Positions 41,340-50,549 of a stretch of 64,000 nt of DNA are shown piece by piece. This DNA is from Bordetella ansorpii (GTDB lineage: Bacteria > Pseudomonadota > Gammaproteobacteria > Burkholderiales > Burkholderiaceae_B), in contig NZ_FKBS01000007.1 of the NCBI RefSeq assembly GCF_900078315.1, positions 1-64,000 of the forward strand. The letters are read 5' to 3'. Within the stretch, counting starts at the first letter, position 1; the number at the start of each line of letters is the position of its first letter. The notes beneath the pieces were generated by a model, which saw nothing but the letters and a program-made list of their open reading frames with translations, searched no databases and was not told the origin of the DNA. The translations under genes and the position numbers were made by a program.

Positions 41340-43034
41340 ATGTTGTCACGTCCCTGGCTCGCCCATTATCCGGAAGGGGTTTCCGCGGAAGTTTCCCTGA
41401 AGGGCTACACCTCGCTCACCGATCTGCTGGACCAGGCTTGCCGGCGTCACGCCGACCGCATCGCCTGCACCTCGATGGGCAGCGACATCCGTTACGCAGA
41501 GATCGACACGCACGCGCGCGCGCTGGCCGCCTGGCTGCAATCGCTGGGGCTGGGGCGCGGCGCGCGCATCGCGTTGATGATGCCCAACGTGCCGGCTTAT
41601 CTGGTCGCCATGCTGGGCGCGTTGCGGGCCGGCATGGTGGTGGTCAACGTCAACCCGCTGTACAAGCCCGATGAACTGGGCCATCAACTGCGCGACAGCG
41701 GCGCCGAAGTCATCGTGATCTTCGAGAACTTCGCGCACACGCTGCAGAACGTGCGCGACCGCGGCGCGCTGCGCCACGTGGTCATCGCCGCGCCCGGCGA
41801 TCTGCTGGGCGGCCTGAAGGCGCCGCTGATCAACTTCGCGGCGCGCTACGTCAAGCGCCTGATTCCCGCATGGCACATCGACGGGGCAGTGCGTTTGCCG
41901 CAGGTGCTGGTGGATGGCGGGCGCGAAACCTACACGCCCGTCACGCTCGGCATGAGCGACCTGGCGGTGCTGCAATACACGGGCGGCACCACCGGCACCC
42001 CCAAGGGCGCGATGCTGTCGCACGGCAACCTGGTCAGCAATGTGCTGCAGGTGCAGGAAGTGGCGCGTCCCGCGCTGGGCGACCTGTCCGGCCCGCCGCT
42101 CACCATCATCAGCGCGCTGCCGCTGTACCACGTGTTCGCGATGATGCTGTGCGGGCTGTACGGCATGCATGCCGGCATGCGCAACTTGCTGATCATCAAC
42201 CCGCGCGACCAGCCCGCGCTGATCCAGGCCTGGCGCAAGGTGCCGGTCAATGTGTTCCCTGGGGTCAACACCCTGTTCAACGCGCTGGCCAACAACCCGG
42301 AGTTCGCCAAGCTCGATTTTTCGGGCCTGCGCCTGACGCTGGGCGGCGGCATGGCCGTGCAGCCTTCGGTGGCCGAGCGCTGGCTGAAGCTGACGGGACG
42401 TCCGTTGATCGAGGGCTACGGCCTGTCCGAGACCTCGCCCGTGGCGACCGTCAACCGCACCGATGCCACCGAATACACCGGCTCGATCGGCTTGCCGCTG
42501 CCGTCCACCGACGTGGCCATCCTGGACGAGGCGGGCGCGGAACTGCCGCTGGGCGAGCGTGGCGAGGTCTGCATCCGCGGGCCGCAGGTCATGCTGGGCT
42601 ATTGGCAGAAGCCCGAGGAAACGCGCGCGGTGATGACGCAGGACGGCTATTTCCGCACGGGCGACATCGGCATCATGGACAGCGCGGGCTACACCCGCAT
42701 CGTCGACCGCAAGAAGGACATGATCTCGGTGTCGGGCTTCAAGGTCTATCCGAACGAGGTCGAGGCCGTGCTGTCGTCGCACCCCGGCGTGCTGGAGTGC
42801 GCGGTGGTCGGCATTCCGGACGGGCACTCGGGCGAATCCGTGAAGGCCTTCGTGGTGCGGCGCGATGCCTCGCTGACCGAGGAGGCGCTGCTGCAGTGGT
42901 GCCAGGACAAGCTGACGGGCTACAAGCGTCCGCGCCATGTCGAGTTCCGCAACGAACTGCCCAAGACCAACGTGGGCAAGATCCTGCGGCGCGAACTGCG
43001 GCCCGAAGAGCCGAAGCAGGCGGCCGCGGCGTAA
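41340..43034 (+). CDS. fadD: Long-chain fatty acid--CoA ligase
   Basis: Activates fatty acids to acyl-CoA at the inner membrane. A 564-residue ANL-superfamily enzyme with the AMP-binding P-loop YTGGTTGTPKGAMLSH near residue 213, LPLYHVFAMM, the EGYGLSETSP block, YFRTGDIGIMD, and the FACS-specific DRKKDMISVSGFKVYPNEVE; the last lysine is in NVGKILRREL. Length and motif order match FadD. It has its own terminator at 43046 and no other beta-oxidation genes beside it, except for the YciA thioesterase 3.5 kb away. Confidence 0.94.
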   Translation: MLSRPWLAHYPEGVSAEVSLKGYTSLTDLLDQACRRHADRIACTSMGSDIRYAEIDTHARALAAWLQSLGLGRGARIALMMPNVPAYLVAMLGALRAGMVVVNVNPLYKPDELGHQLRDSGAEVIVIFENFAHTLQNVRDRGALRHVVIAAPGDLLGGLKAPLINFAARYVKRLIPAWHIDGAVRLPQVLVDGGRETYTPVTLGMSDLAVLQYTGGTTGTPKGAMLSHGNLVSNVLQVQEVARPALGDLSGPPLTIISALPLYHVFAMMLCGLYGMHAGMRNLLIINPRDQPALIQAWRKVPVNVFPGVNTLFNALANNPEFAKLDFSGLRLTLGGGMAVQPSVAERWLKLTGRPLIEGYGLSETSPVATVNRTDATEYTGSIGLPLPSTDVAILDEAGAELPLGERGEVCIRGPQVMLGYWQKPEETRAVMTQDGYFRTGDIGIMDSAGYTRIVDRKKDMISVSGFKVYPNEVEAVLSSHPGVLECAVVGIPDGHSGESVKAFVVRRDASLTEEALLQWCQDKLTGYKRPRHVEFRNELPKTNVGKILRRELRPEEPKQAAAA

Positions 43035-43045
43035 TGCGCGCGCAT

Positions 43046-43076
43046 GCTGATCGCTCCGGTTCGGGGAGCGATCAGC
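43046..43076 (+). terminator. Hairpin between the convergent fadD and IMPase genes
   Basis: A perfect 12-bp stem (43046-43057 with 43065-43076) and a 7-nt loop. No long T run on either side, so termination strength is uncertain. Confidence 0.6.
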
Positions 43077-43086
43077 GTGAACCGGT

Positions 43087-43977
43087 TCAGGCCGAGGCCG
43101 TCGACGTGGCGTCCAGGTGCGGCGTCACCATGTCTTGCAGCGCCTGGTGCACTTTGGGATTGCCCGCCACCAGGCGGCCGCCCACGGGCCACGGGTCGCG
43201 CAGGTGCATGTCGGTGCAGACGCCGCCGGCTTCGCGCAGGATGACGGTGCCCGCGGCCACGTCCCACGGAGCCAGGCCCATTTCCCAGTAGCCATCGTAG
43301 CGGCCGCAGGCCGTCCAGGCCAGGTCGAGCGCGGCCGCGCCCATGCGGCGTACGCCGCGCGTCTGGTTGATGGCGTCGTGCAGCATGGGCATGTACTGCC
43401 CGGCGAACGAGAAGTCGCGGAACGGAAAACCGGTGGCCACCACCGCGTCGTCCAGCGTGGCGGTGCGCGAACACGAAATGCGGCGGCCGTTCAGCCACGA
43501 GCCGATGCCGTACACCGCGGTGAAGAGCTCTTCGCGGCAGGGGTCGTAGACCACGCCGATGACGGGCGTGTCCTGCGTGATGCCCTGGTCGCCCGGCAGC
43601 TTGAGCTTGGTGCCCGGATGCGCGACCAGCGCGATCGACACGGCATAGTGCGGGATGCCGTGCAGGAAGTTGGTGGTACCGTCCAGCGGATCGATGTACC
43701 AGGTGGCCGGGCCGGAAACCGCGCCGCCGGTTTCTTCGGCGACGATGCCGAAGCCGGGCGTGCGGGCCTGCAGCACCGCCAGGATGGCTTCCTCGGCTTC
43801 CCGGTCGGCTTGCGAGACCAGGTCGTTGCGCGCCTTGCGATCGATGACCAGGTCGTCCCGATGGTGGGCGTAGGATTGCAGGAGGGCGGCGCCTGCGTGC
43901 GCCGCGCTGACGGCAGCGTCGATGGCGGCGCCCAGGTCGATGGGCGTGGCGGCGGGGTGGGTGTCGGCGGTCTGCAT
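43087..43977 (-). CDS. Inositol monophosphatase family protein (SuhB/CysQ superfamily)
   Basis: A 296-residue Li+-sensitive, Mg2+-dependent phosphatase-fold protein. Metal-binding motifs are GIVAEETGG near residue 75, WYIDPLDGTTNFLHGIPHY near 93 and WDVAAGTVILREAGG near 236. It is nearer inositol monophosphatase/SuhB than CysQ. In bacteria SuhB also assists rRNA transcription antitermination, so substrate and role cannot be decided from sequence. An extra loop (GTKLKLPGDQGITQD) lengthens it relative to SuhB. Confidence 0.9.
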   Translation of the reverse strand: MQTADTHPAATPIDLGAAIDAAVSAAHAGAALLQSYAHHRDDLVIDRKARNDLVSQADREAEEAILAVLQARTPGFGIVAEETGGAVSGPATWYIDPLDGTTNFLHGIPHYAVSIALVAHPGTKLKLPGDQGITQDTPVIGVVYDPCREELFTAVYGIGSWLNGRRISCSRTATLDDAVVATGFPFRDFSFAGQYMPMLHDAINQTRGVRRMGAAALDLAWTACGRYDGYWEMGLAPWDVAAGTVILREAGGVCTDMHLRDPWPVGGRLVAGNPKVHQALQDMVTPHLDATSTASA

Positions 43978-44125
43978 GGTTTCGAGTGTAAGCCCGTGTC
44001 CGGCGCGACGTGCCGGATCCGGGATAAATGCGCGCGGGGTCGTGGCGTCGCGCCAACGGCCGCCGCGCCGTCATCATTCAGTCTTCTGTTAATTTGGCGG
44101 CCCGTTGCCGTTTCCACGCCCGTCC

Positions 44126-45991
44126 ATGTCCACCTTTCCGATTCCTCTGCAACCCGCCGCGTTCGCGCTGGACCAGGACGGCAGGCTCTACAGCGCGCAG
44201 TACGGTGATGTCTATCACTCGCCCATCGAGGACGCGCTGGGGCAGGCGCACGAGGTGTTCCTGCGCGGCAACGGCCTGCCCGATCGCTGGCGGGGACGCA
44301 GCCGCTTCACGGTGTGCGAAACCGGTTTCGGCATGGGGCTCAATTTCCTGGCGCTGTGGCAGGCCTGGCGCGACGATCCGCAACGGCCGGCCAGGCTGCA
44401 CATGGTGTCCATCGAAGGGCATCCCTTCGAGCGCGAGGTGCTGCGGCAGGTCTTGCGCAGCCGTGCCCCGGCGGCCTTGCAGTCGCAGGCCGGGCAACTG
44501 GCTGACCAATGGCCCGCGCTGCTGCCCGGCCTGCACCGGCTGGAGTTCGAGGGTGGGGCGGTCACGCTGACCTTGGGGTTCGGTCCCGCCGCGGTGATGG
44601 CGCCGCGCCTGGCGGCCCGCGTCGATGCGTACTTCCTGGACGGTTTCGCGCCGGACCGCAATCCCGAGATGTGGACGCCCGAGCTGTTCGCCAGCCTGGC
44701 GCGCCTGGCCGCGCCCGACGCCACGCTGGCCTCGTGGGCCAGCGCCGGGCACGTGCGGCGCGCACTGGCGGATGCCGGGTTTGCCGTGCGGCGCGAGCCC
44801 GGATACGGCGGCAAATGGCATCGCATCGAAGGCCGGCGCCTGCCGCAGGCGGGCGCCGGGCCGACGCTGCCGGACGATGATGGCGCGCCGGTGCTGGTGA
44901 TCGGCGCGGGCCTGGCGGGAGCCGGCGTGGCGCATGCGCTGGCGCTGCGCGGCAGGCAGGTGACGGTGATCGATCCGACCGGCGCGGGGAGCGGGCATGC
45001 CGGGCATCCGGCGGCCGCGCTGACGCCGGTGGTGGCCCGCGACGACAACCCGCGTGCGCGGCTGTCGCGTGCGGGCAGCCAGCGCGCGCTGCGGCGCTGG
45101 GCAATCTTCGGCGAGGCGGTGGCGCTGCGCTGCGGCACGCTGCAACTGGAGCGGGACGAGGGCCGCGCTGCCGCGTTGGCGCAGACGATCGCCGGCCTGG
45201 GCTTTCCCGAGGACTGGGTGCGCACCGTGGACGCGGCCGAGGCGGCGCGCCTGGCGGGACTGCCGGTTGCGCGGGGAGGGGTTTTCTTTGGCGACGGCAT
45301 GCTGGTGCGGCCATGGCCGCTGATCGAGGCGCTGCTGGCCATGCCCGGCGTCGGCCGCGTGGCGGGACAGGTGGATGCCCTGACGCGTTCGGCGGACGGC
45401 TGGCAGGCCAGGGCGGCGGACGGCCGCCTGCTGGGTGAGGCGCCGCAGGTGGTGCTGGCCAATGCCGCCGGCACGCCGGCGCTGCTGCAGGCCGGTGGCC
45501 TGCTGGAAGCACTGCCTCGCATGGCGCAGATGCACGCCCTTGCCGGCGAGGTGACTTTGCTGCCCGCGTGGGCGCTGGGCGGCGGGCCGCGCTGCGTGGT
45601 GGGCGGCGAGGGGTATCTGTTGCCGGCCATTGACGGCTGGTGCGTGGCGGGCAGCACCTATGTGCACGGCGCCGCCGAATCCCAGGTGGGCGAGGCGGGC
45701 CAGCGCGTCAACCTGGCCAAGGCGGCGGGGCTGCTGGCCGAAGGGCAGGCGATGCTACAGCCGCTTGTGCCGGGTGCCTTGCCGGGCTGGGCGGGCTGGC
45801 GCGCGGTCTTGCCGGGCCGGCTGCCGGCCGTGGGGGCGGTCCCGCGGGCGCCCGGCCTGTGGGTGGCCACGGGTTACGCCTCGCGGGGATTGAGCTGGTC
45901 CGCGCTGGCCGGCGACCTGATCGCCGCGCAACTGTGCGGCGAGCCGCTGCCCCTGGAAAACGACCTGATCCGCCAGATGACGCCGCGCTGA
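44126..45991 (+). CDS. mnmC: Bifunctional tRNA-modification protein MnmC (MnmD methyltransferase/FAD oxidoreductase)
   Basis: Completes mnm5s2U at the wobble base of several tRNAs, including tRNA-Lys(UUU), which is encoded at 51438. The N-terminal methyltransferase (about 1-240) has [13 protein letters not shown] and [17 protein letters not shown]. The C-terminal oxidoreductase removes the carboxymethyl group and shows the FAD motif [11 protein letters not shown] with G260, G262 and G265, and a late [10 protein letters not shown]. The total of 621 residues is close to E. coli MnmC. I chose the ATG at 44126 over an in-frame TTG 21 bp earlier. Confidence 0.95.
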   Translation: MSTFPIPLQPAAFALDQDGRLYSAQYGDVYHSPIEDALGQAHEVFLRGNGLPDRWRGRSRFTVCETGFGMGLNFLALWQAWRDDPQRPARLHMVSIEGHPFEREVLRQVLRSRAPAALQSQAGQLADQWPALLPGLHRLEFEGGAVTLTLGFGPAAVMAPRLAARVDAYFLDGFAPDRNPEMWTPELFASLARLAAPDATLASWASAGHVRRALADAGFAVRREPGYGGKWHRIEGRRLPQAGAGPTLPDDDGAPVLVIGAGLAGAGVAHALALRGRQVTVIDPTGAGSGHAGHPAAALTPVVARDDNPRARLSRAGSQRALRRWAIFGEAVALRCGTLQLERDEGRAAALAQTIAGLGFPEDWVRTVDAAEAARLAGLPVARGGVFFGDGMLVRPWPLIEALLAMPGVGRVAGQVDALTRSADGWQARAADGRLLGEAPQVVLANAAGTPALLQAGGLLEALPRMAQMHALAGEVTLLPAWALGGGPRCVVGGEGYLLPAIDGWCVAGSTYVHGAAESQVGEAGQRVNLAKAAGLLAEGQAMLQPLVPGALPGWAGWRAVLPGRLPAVGAVPRAPGLWVATGYASRGLSWSALAGDLIAAQLCGEPLPLENDLIRQMTPR

Positions 45992-46175
45992 AATCGCCCG
46001 CAAGCCCAATGCTGGCGCGGGTTTTCGCCCGCCGGCATGCCTGAGTGAGTGGTCGCTGCGCCGTGCGCGGCGCGCCTGTTGGAGGCCGTGTTTTGGCGCT
46101 CCTGGCAGGCCGAAAGGGGCCCGAGTTTATTTCAAACGACAAATCCGTCAAAATAGCGTCTTTTGATGCATTTTT

Positions 46176-46193
46176 GGCTTAAACCGCTAAGCC
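46176..46193 (+). promoter_or_regulatory. Inverted repeat before the GH31-family gene
   Basis: GGCTTA (46176-46181) and TAAGCC (46188-46193) flank AACCGC directly before the G-rich ribosome binding site. It could be an operator or a leader hairpin that affects translation. Confidence 0.35.
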
Positions 46194-46205
46194 GGGGGAT
46201 GCTCT

Positions 46206-48431
46206 GTGCCGCCGAAGTTCGACTTTGCCCATACCAATCCGCTCGATACGGTCGAGCTGCTGACGTCTCGTCCCAGCCGTATCGATTTCGACGTGGGCGA
46301 TGGTCTGCACCTGGTGGTCGAGGCTCATGCGCCGGGGGTGTTTCGCCTGCGTTGCGGCGAGCCCGGCCTGCTTACCGATGAAAAGACCAGCGCCCGCGCG
46401 CGCGCCGTGGCCGAAATGCTGCTGGCGCGGCAAGAGGCCGTCAGCGAGGCCACGATCGCGCCGCGCGACAGCGCCGACGGCTGGCGCATCGCGCTGGGCG
46501 ACGTCGCCATCGAGGTGCTGACCGATCCGGTCCGTATCGTGCTCTACCGCGGCGAACAGCCCGTGCTGTCGTCCAACGTCTCCGAACACGCGCCCGCATT
46601 CGGCCACAACGCGCTGGACGAACACGACCATGCCGTCTGGACGGTCGGTTTCGCGCTGGAAGGCGCCGAGGGCGTCTACGGCCTGGGTGAAACTCCCGGA
46701 GACCTGAACCGCCGCGGCGAAGAAGTCGTGTCCGACGACCCCGAGCACCGAGCCTTGCCGCTGGCCTGGAGTCCGCGCGGCTGGGGCATCTACGCCAACA
46801 CCATGCGCCGCGTGCAGCATGCGCCGGGTGTGGCGCCGGCCGATGGCGCCTACGTGCTGACCATCGACGATTCCGTGCTCGATCTCTTCCTGTTCGCAGG
46901 AGAACCCGGCGAGATCCTGAATCAATACACCGCGCTGACCGGCCGTGCCGGCCAGCCCGTGCTGTGGGCCATGGGCGCCTGGCTGCAACAGGCCGCCGGC
47001 GAAATGCCCACGCAGACCGTGGCGCTGGTCGAGCAGATGCGCCAGCACCAGATCCCCCTGGATGCCGTGTCGCTGGCGCAGCCGGCGGCCTGGAGTTTCC
47101 AGTCGGACAAGCCCGCGCTCGAATGGGACGCGCGCCGCTTCCCCGACGCCCGCCAGATGCTGGCCCTGTTCCACAAGCACAACGTGCACGTCAGCGGCAC
47201 CGGTTTTCCCGGCGTACTGAAGGCCAGCCCGCTGTTCGAGGAACTGGAAGACCGCGGCTGGCTGCTGGGCCGCGATGACGGCAGCGCGCAAGTGTTCGAC
47301 GGCGTGCCCGCCACGGGCGGCCAGCCGTTCGGCCTGCTCGATCTCACTTACCGCGACGCTTACAACCTGTGGGTCGAGCGCCATCGCCAACTGGTCGACG
47401 ATGGCCTGGACGCGCCGGCCTGCGACGCGCAACTGGCCATTCCCGATGGCGTCAGCGCCCGTAATGGCGAAAGCGGTCCGGCCCTGCGCAGCATGTATCC
47501 CCTGCTGGCCCGCCGCGCGCTGTTCGACGCCGTGGCCGGCCACAAGGTGCCGCCCGAAGGCGTGGTGCCCAGCACCGACCTGTTCCCGGCCGCGCAGCGC
47601 CTGCCGTGGCAGGCGGGTCCGCGCGTCACCAACGACTGGGCCGGCCTGGAACACAGCCTGCGCACCGCGTTGTCCATTGGCGCCTGCGGCGTGCCGGTGC
47701 AGACCCACAACCTGGGCAACATCGACGCTCCGCTGGACGCGATGAATGCCGAGCTGTACGTGCGCTGGCTGGCGGCTTCGGTGTTCTCGGCCAACTTCAC
47801 CTTCCAGGGGGTTGCCGGCCTGATGCCGTGGGCCTTCGGCGAAGAGACGCTGGGCCACGTGCGCACCTGGATGAACTGGCGCTATCGCCTGATCCCCTAC
47901 GTGCTGGGCGCGGTCGAAGACTCTGTGCGCACCGGCCTGCCGGTGCAGCGGTCGATGGCGCTGTCGTTCCCCAACGACACCGATGCCCACGCCTGGGATA
48001 CGCAATACCTGCTGGGGCCGGCCCTGCTGGTGGCGCCCATCACCCAGCCCGGCCGCGAGGCACGCGTGTACCTGCCCAAGGGCGAGGCGTGGTGGGACCT
48101 GGCCACCGGCCACCGCTACGAAGGCGGCACCACCTGGACCATGACCTGCGCCCCGGACCAGTTCCCGGTGTTCGGCCGCGAAGGCCACATGCTCTGTCTG
48201 GGCCCGATGGCCCAGCACGCGGGCGAGTTCAACTCGGCCCGCATCCTCGACGAGGTCTGGATGTTCGGCATGCCGGTGCACAATCCGGTGGTCATGCGCA
48301 ACAAGATCCGCGTCATGCAGATGCAGGGTTCCAGCTACATCAAGGGCCTGGAGGGGTTGCGTATCCTTCCCTCCGAAGGGCTCGAGGTCAAGCGCCGCGG
48401 CGCCGAGGTACGTATCTCCCGCGCACGTTGA
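46206..48431 (+). CDS. Glycoside hydrolase family 31-like protein, possibly without catalysis
   Basis: A 741-residue protein with the GH31 layout: N-terminal beta-sandwich, catalytic barrel (about 245-560) and C-terminal beta domains. It resembles E. coli YicI in stretches such as LEWDARRFPDARQML, SPLFEELEDRGWLLGRDDGS and LLDLTYRDAYNLW. The nucleophile position holds D407 (in ACDAQLAIP, where YicI has TDFGERIP), but the acid/base position 66 residues later holds R473 (GPRVTNDW) instead of aspartate. The usual SHDIGG is THNLGN. It may therefore not be a normal alpha-glycosidase. The start is GTG, 7 nt after GGGGG. No sugar genes lie nearby. Confidence 0.8.
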   Translation: MPPKFDFAHTNPLDTVELLTSRPSRIDFDVGDGLHLVVEAHAPGVFRLRCGEPGLLTDEKTSARARAVAEMLLARQEAVSEATIAPRDSADGWRIALGDVAIEVLTDPVRIVLYRGEQPVLSSNVSEHAPAFGHNALDEHDHAVWTVGFALEGAEGVYGLGETPGDLNRRGEEVVSDDPEHRALPLAWSPRGWGIYANTMRRVQHAPGVAPADGAYVLTIDDSVLDLFLFAGEPGEILNQYTALTGRAGQPVLWAMGAWLQQAAGEMPTQTVALVEQMRQHQIPLDAVSLAQPAAWSFQSDKPALEWDARRFPDARQMLALFHKHNVHVSGTGFPGVLKASPLFEELEDRGWLLGRDDGSAQVFDGVPATGGQPFGLLDLTYRDAYNLWVERHRQLVDDGLDAPACDAQLAIPDGVSARNGESGPALRSMYPLLARRALFDAVAGHKVPPEGVVPSTDLFPAAQRLPWQAGPRVTNDWAGLEHSLRTALSIGACGVPVQTHNLGNIDAPLDAMNAELYVRWLAASVFSANFTFQGVAGLMPWAFGEETLGHVRTWMNWRYRLIPYVLGAVEDSVRTGLPVQRSMALSFPNDTDAHAWDTQYLLGPALLVAPITQPGREARVYLPKGEAWWDLATGHRYEGGTTWTMTCAPDQFPVFGREGHMLCLGPMAQHAGEFNSARILDEVWMFGMPVHNPVVMRNKIRVMQMQGSSYIKGLEGLRILPSEGLEVKRRGAEVRISRAR

Positions 48432-48701
48432 TCGTTTCCTGGCCGGCTTCGGCGTCATTGCCCAGGCCGGCCGGTTCCACCCGGCGGCCGTTGTCCACGT
48501 GGCCGCCGTGTCTCGTATCCCGCCAGGAAGTGCCCACGCCTGTGGTTTGCCGCCGCTTCAGCGGGTTGTTGCCGTGGAATCGGCCCGGCGGCAACACGCA
48601 GCAGGCGGCCAGTACGCCTTGTCTTTATATTTCCAAAAGTTATTAAAGACAGAATAAACAGTCGTTCTCAACAGAAGGACGGCGTTAGAAAATTCTCCGC
48701 C
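48432..48701 (+). other. Intergenic region upstream of metN with candidate promoter
   Basis: No gene. The first half holds two GC-rich hairpins (48482-48489 with 48501-48508; 48568-48574 with 48589-48595) that may end the GH31 transcript. The last 90 bp are A/T rich. TTGTCT (48619-48624) and TATTAA (48641-48646), 16 bp apart, are a possible metNIQ promoter. I see no S-adenosylmethionine riboswitch fold. Confidence 0.4.
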
Positions 48702-49790
48702 ATGATTCATATCGAAAATCTATATAAGACGTACGCCACGCCGCACGGCCGGTTCGAGGCGCTGAAGGGCATCGACCTGCGGATCGAGCAGGGCGAGGTC
48801 TTCGGCATCATCGGCCCCAGCGGGGCGGGCAAGAGTACGCTGGTCCAGTGCATCAACCTGCTGGAACGTCCCGACCGCGGCAGCATCACGCTGGGCGGCC
48901 AGGTGCTGACCGGCCTGTCCGAAGCGCAACTGCGCGACCAGCGCCGCCGCATCGGCATGGTGTTCCAGGGCTTCAATCTGCTGTCGCGCCGCACGGTGTA
49001 CGCCAACGTGGCCCTGCCGCTGGAAATCGCCGGCGTGCCGTCATCACAGATTCCGGCCAAGGTCGAGCGCCTGCTGGCGCTGGTGGGCCTGGAGCATCTG
49101 CGCGACCGTTATCCCAGCCAGATCAGCGGCGGGCAGAAGCAGCGCGTGGGCATCGCGCGCGCGCTGGCCAACGATCCGGACGTGCTGCTGAGCGACGAGG
49201 CCACCTCGGCGCTCGACCCGGAAACCACGCACAACATCCTGGCGCTGCTGCGCGACATCAACCGCAAGACCGGCGTCACCGTCGTGATGATCACGCACCA
49301 GATGGAAGTGGTGCGCGAGATCTGCGACCGCGTGGCGGTGCTGTCCGACGGTCACGTCATCGAAGTGGGCCGTACCCAGGACGTGTTCGCCTCGCCGCGC
49401 CACGACGTCACCCGCGGCATGGTCTCGGCCGCCACGGCGTCCGAGCTGACCGATGCCACGCTGGCCGCGTCGCGCCAGCGCATCGCCGACCGCGCCGCCG
49501 CGCGTCCCGGCCAGGCCGTGCGCCTGTTGCGCCTGCAACTGACCGGCAGCGGCGCCGATACCCTGCTGTCCGACCTGACGCGCGCCTACGGGCTGGCGCT
49601 GGGCCTGGTGCAGGCCCGCGTCGAGGACATCCAGGGCGTCGCGGTGGGCACGCTGTTTGTGTTTGCCGAAGGGGAACCCGAATCCATGCAACGCGCGCTG
49701 GCCGATCTGGCCCGCCGCAATATCCAAGTAGAAGAAGTCGCCACCGAGTCCGATGTGTCGGGCCTGCGGGGCAAGGAGGTGGCAGCATGA
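48702..49790 (+). CDS. metN: Methionine ABC importer, ATP-binding protein MetN
   Basis: ATPase of the L- and D-methionine importer. The 362-residue protein has Walker A GPSGAGKSTL near residue 38, the signature ISGGQKQRVGIARAL, Walker B DVLLSDEATSALDP and the switch His in VVMITHQMEV. The C-terminal NIL domain (about 265-350, LLRLQLTGSGADTLLSDL onward) binds methionine and inhibits transport when the internal pool is high. An AAGGAGGT at its end would once have served the metI start and now serves the short ORF at 49787. Confidence 0.97.
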   Translation: MIHIENLYKTYATPHGRFEALKGIDLRIEQGEVFGIIGPSGAGKSTLVQCINLLERPDRGSITLGGQVLTGLSEAQLRDQRRRIGMVFQGFNLLSRRTVYANVALPLEIAGVPSSQIPAKVERLLALVGLEHLRDRYPSQISGGQKQRVGIARALANDPDVLLSDEATSALDPETTHNILALLRDINRKTGVTVVMITHQMEVVREICDRVAVLSDGHVIEVGRTQDVFASPRHDVTRGMVSAATASELTDATLAASRQRIADRAAARPGQAVRLLRLQLTGSGADTLLSDLTRAYGLALGLVQARVEDIQGVAVGTLFVFAEGEPESMQRALADLARRNIQVEEVATESDVSGLRGKEVAA

Positions 49791-49868
49791 GCCCGCAGAG
49801 CCGCCTTAAGGGCGAATTCCCCCTCGGGGGGACGGCGCGAAGCGCAAAGGGGGCAGCATGAGCCCGCA
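49781..49868 (+). repeat. Single intergenic repeat element flanked by a 17-bp direct duplication
   Basis: GGCAGCATGAGCCCGCA occurs exactly at 49781-49797 and 49852-49868. Between them lies a GC-rich core with CCCCCTCGGGGGG, a GGCGCGAAGCGC palindromic arm and AAGGGGGCA. The core has the same layout as the reverse complement of the murG-murC units. The duplication fits insertion with target-site duplication or slippage. Confidence 0.85.
49787..49861 (+). CDS. 24-residue ORF bridging metN and metI
   Basis: It starts on the ATGA of the metN stop and ends ATGA on the current metI start. The best Shine-Dalgarno sequence in the region, AAGGAGGT at 49773-49780, is 6 nt before its ATG. The first four codons (Met-Ser-Pro-Gln) are the same as those of metI because the start of metI is duplicated around the inserted repeat. 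It looks like the original metI start followed by repeat sequence, and it could keep metI translation coupled to metN. Confidence 0.45.
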   Translation: MSPQSRLKGEFPLGGTARSAKGAA

Positions 49869-50511
49869 ACTGATCGACCTGCTCATCACGTCCCTGCTCG
49901 AAACGCTGCTGATGGTGGGCGTATCCGGCGGTATCGCCGTACTGGTGGGCGTGCCCCTGGGCGTCACGCTGATCGTCACCGCGCGCGGCGCCATGCTGCA
50001 GAACCTGGGCGTGAACGCCGTGCTGGGCCTTGTCGTGAACGCCACGCGCTCGGTGCCGTTCGTCATCCTGATGGTGGCGATCATCCCGTTCACGCGCTGG
50101 GTGGCGCAGACTTCCATCGGCACCACCGCGGCCATCGTGCCCCTGTCGGTGGCCGCCATTCCGTTCATGGCGCGTATCGCCGAGAACGCCATGCGCGAGG
50201 TCGATCCCGGCCTGATCACCGCCGCGCGCGCCATGGGCGCCTCGCCCCTGCAGATCATCCGCAAGGTGCTGCTGCCCGAGGCGCTGCCCGGCCTGGTGGC
50301 CGGCACCATCGTCACCCTGGTCAGCCTGATCGGCTACTCGGCCATGGCCGGCGCCATCGGCGGCGGCGGCCTGGGCGACCTGGGTATCCGCTATGGCTAC
50401 CAGCGCTTCCTGCCCGAAGTGATGCTGGCCGTGGTGGTGGTTTTGATTGTCCTGGTCCAGGCCGTGCAGAGCCTGGGCGATTGGGTGGTGCGGCGCATGT
50501 CGCACCGTTGA
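49858..50511 (+). CDS. metI: Methionine ABC importer, permease MetI
   Basis: A 217-residue permease with five or six hydrophobic segments and the EAA-type loop AARAMGASPLQIIRKVLLPEALPGLVAG that contacts MetN. It starts after AAGGGGG, supplied by the inserted repeat, and overlaps the TGA of the 24-residue ORF. MetI forms the membrane dimer of the MetNIQ importer. Confidence 0.97.
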   Translation: MSPQLIDLLITSLLETLLMVGVSGGIAVLVGVPLGVTLIVTARGAMLQNLGVNAVLGLVVNATRSVPFVILMVAIIPFTRWVAQTSIGTTAAIVPLSVAAIPFMARIAENAMREVDPGLITAARAMGASPLQIIRKVLLPEALPGLVAGTIVTLVSLIGYSAMAGAIGGGGLGDLGIRYGYQRFLPEVMLAVVVVLIVLVQAVQSLGDWVVRRMSHR

Positions 50512-50549
50512 AAGCTGCTCCTTTCTTTTCTGTCCGGAATTTTTCCATC

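Noticed and set aside
48432-48701. S-adenosylmethionine riboswitch before metN
   Set aside because: The usual conserved cores are not visible; the hairpins present are simple GC-rich stems nearer the GH31 gene.
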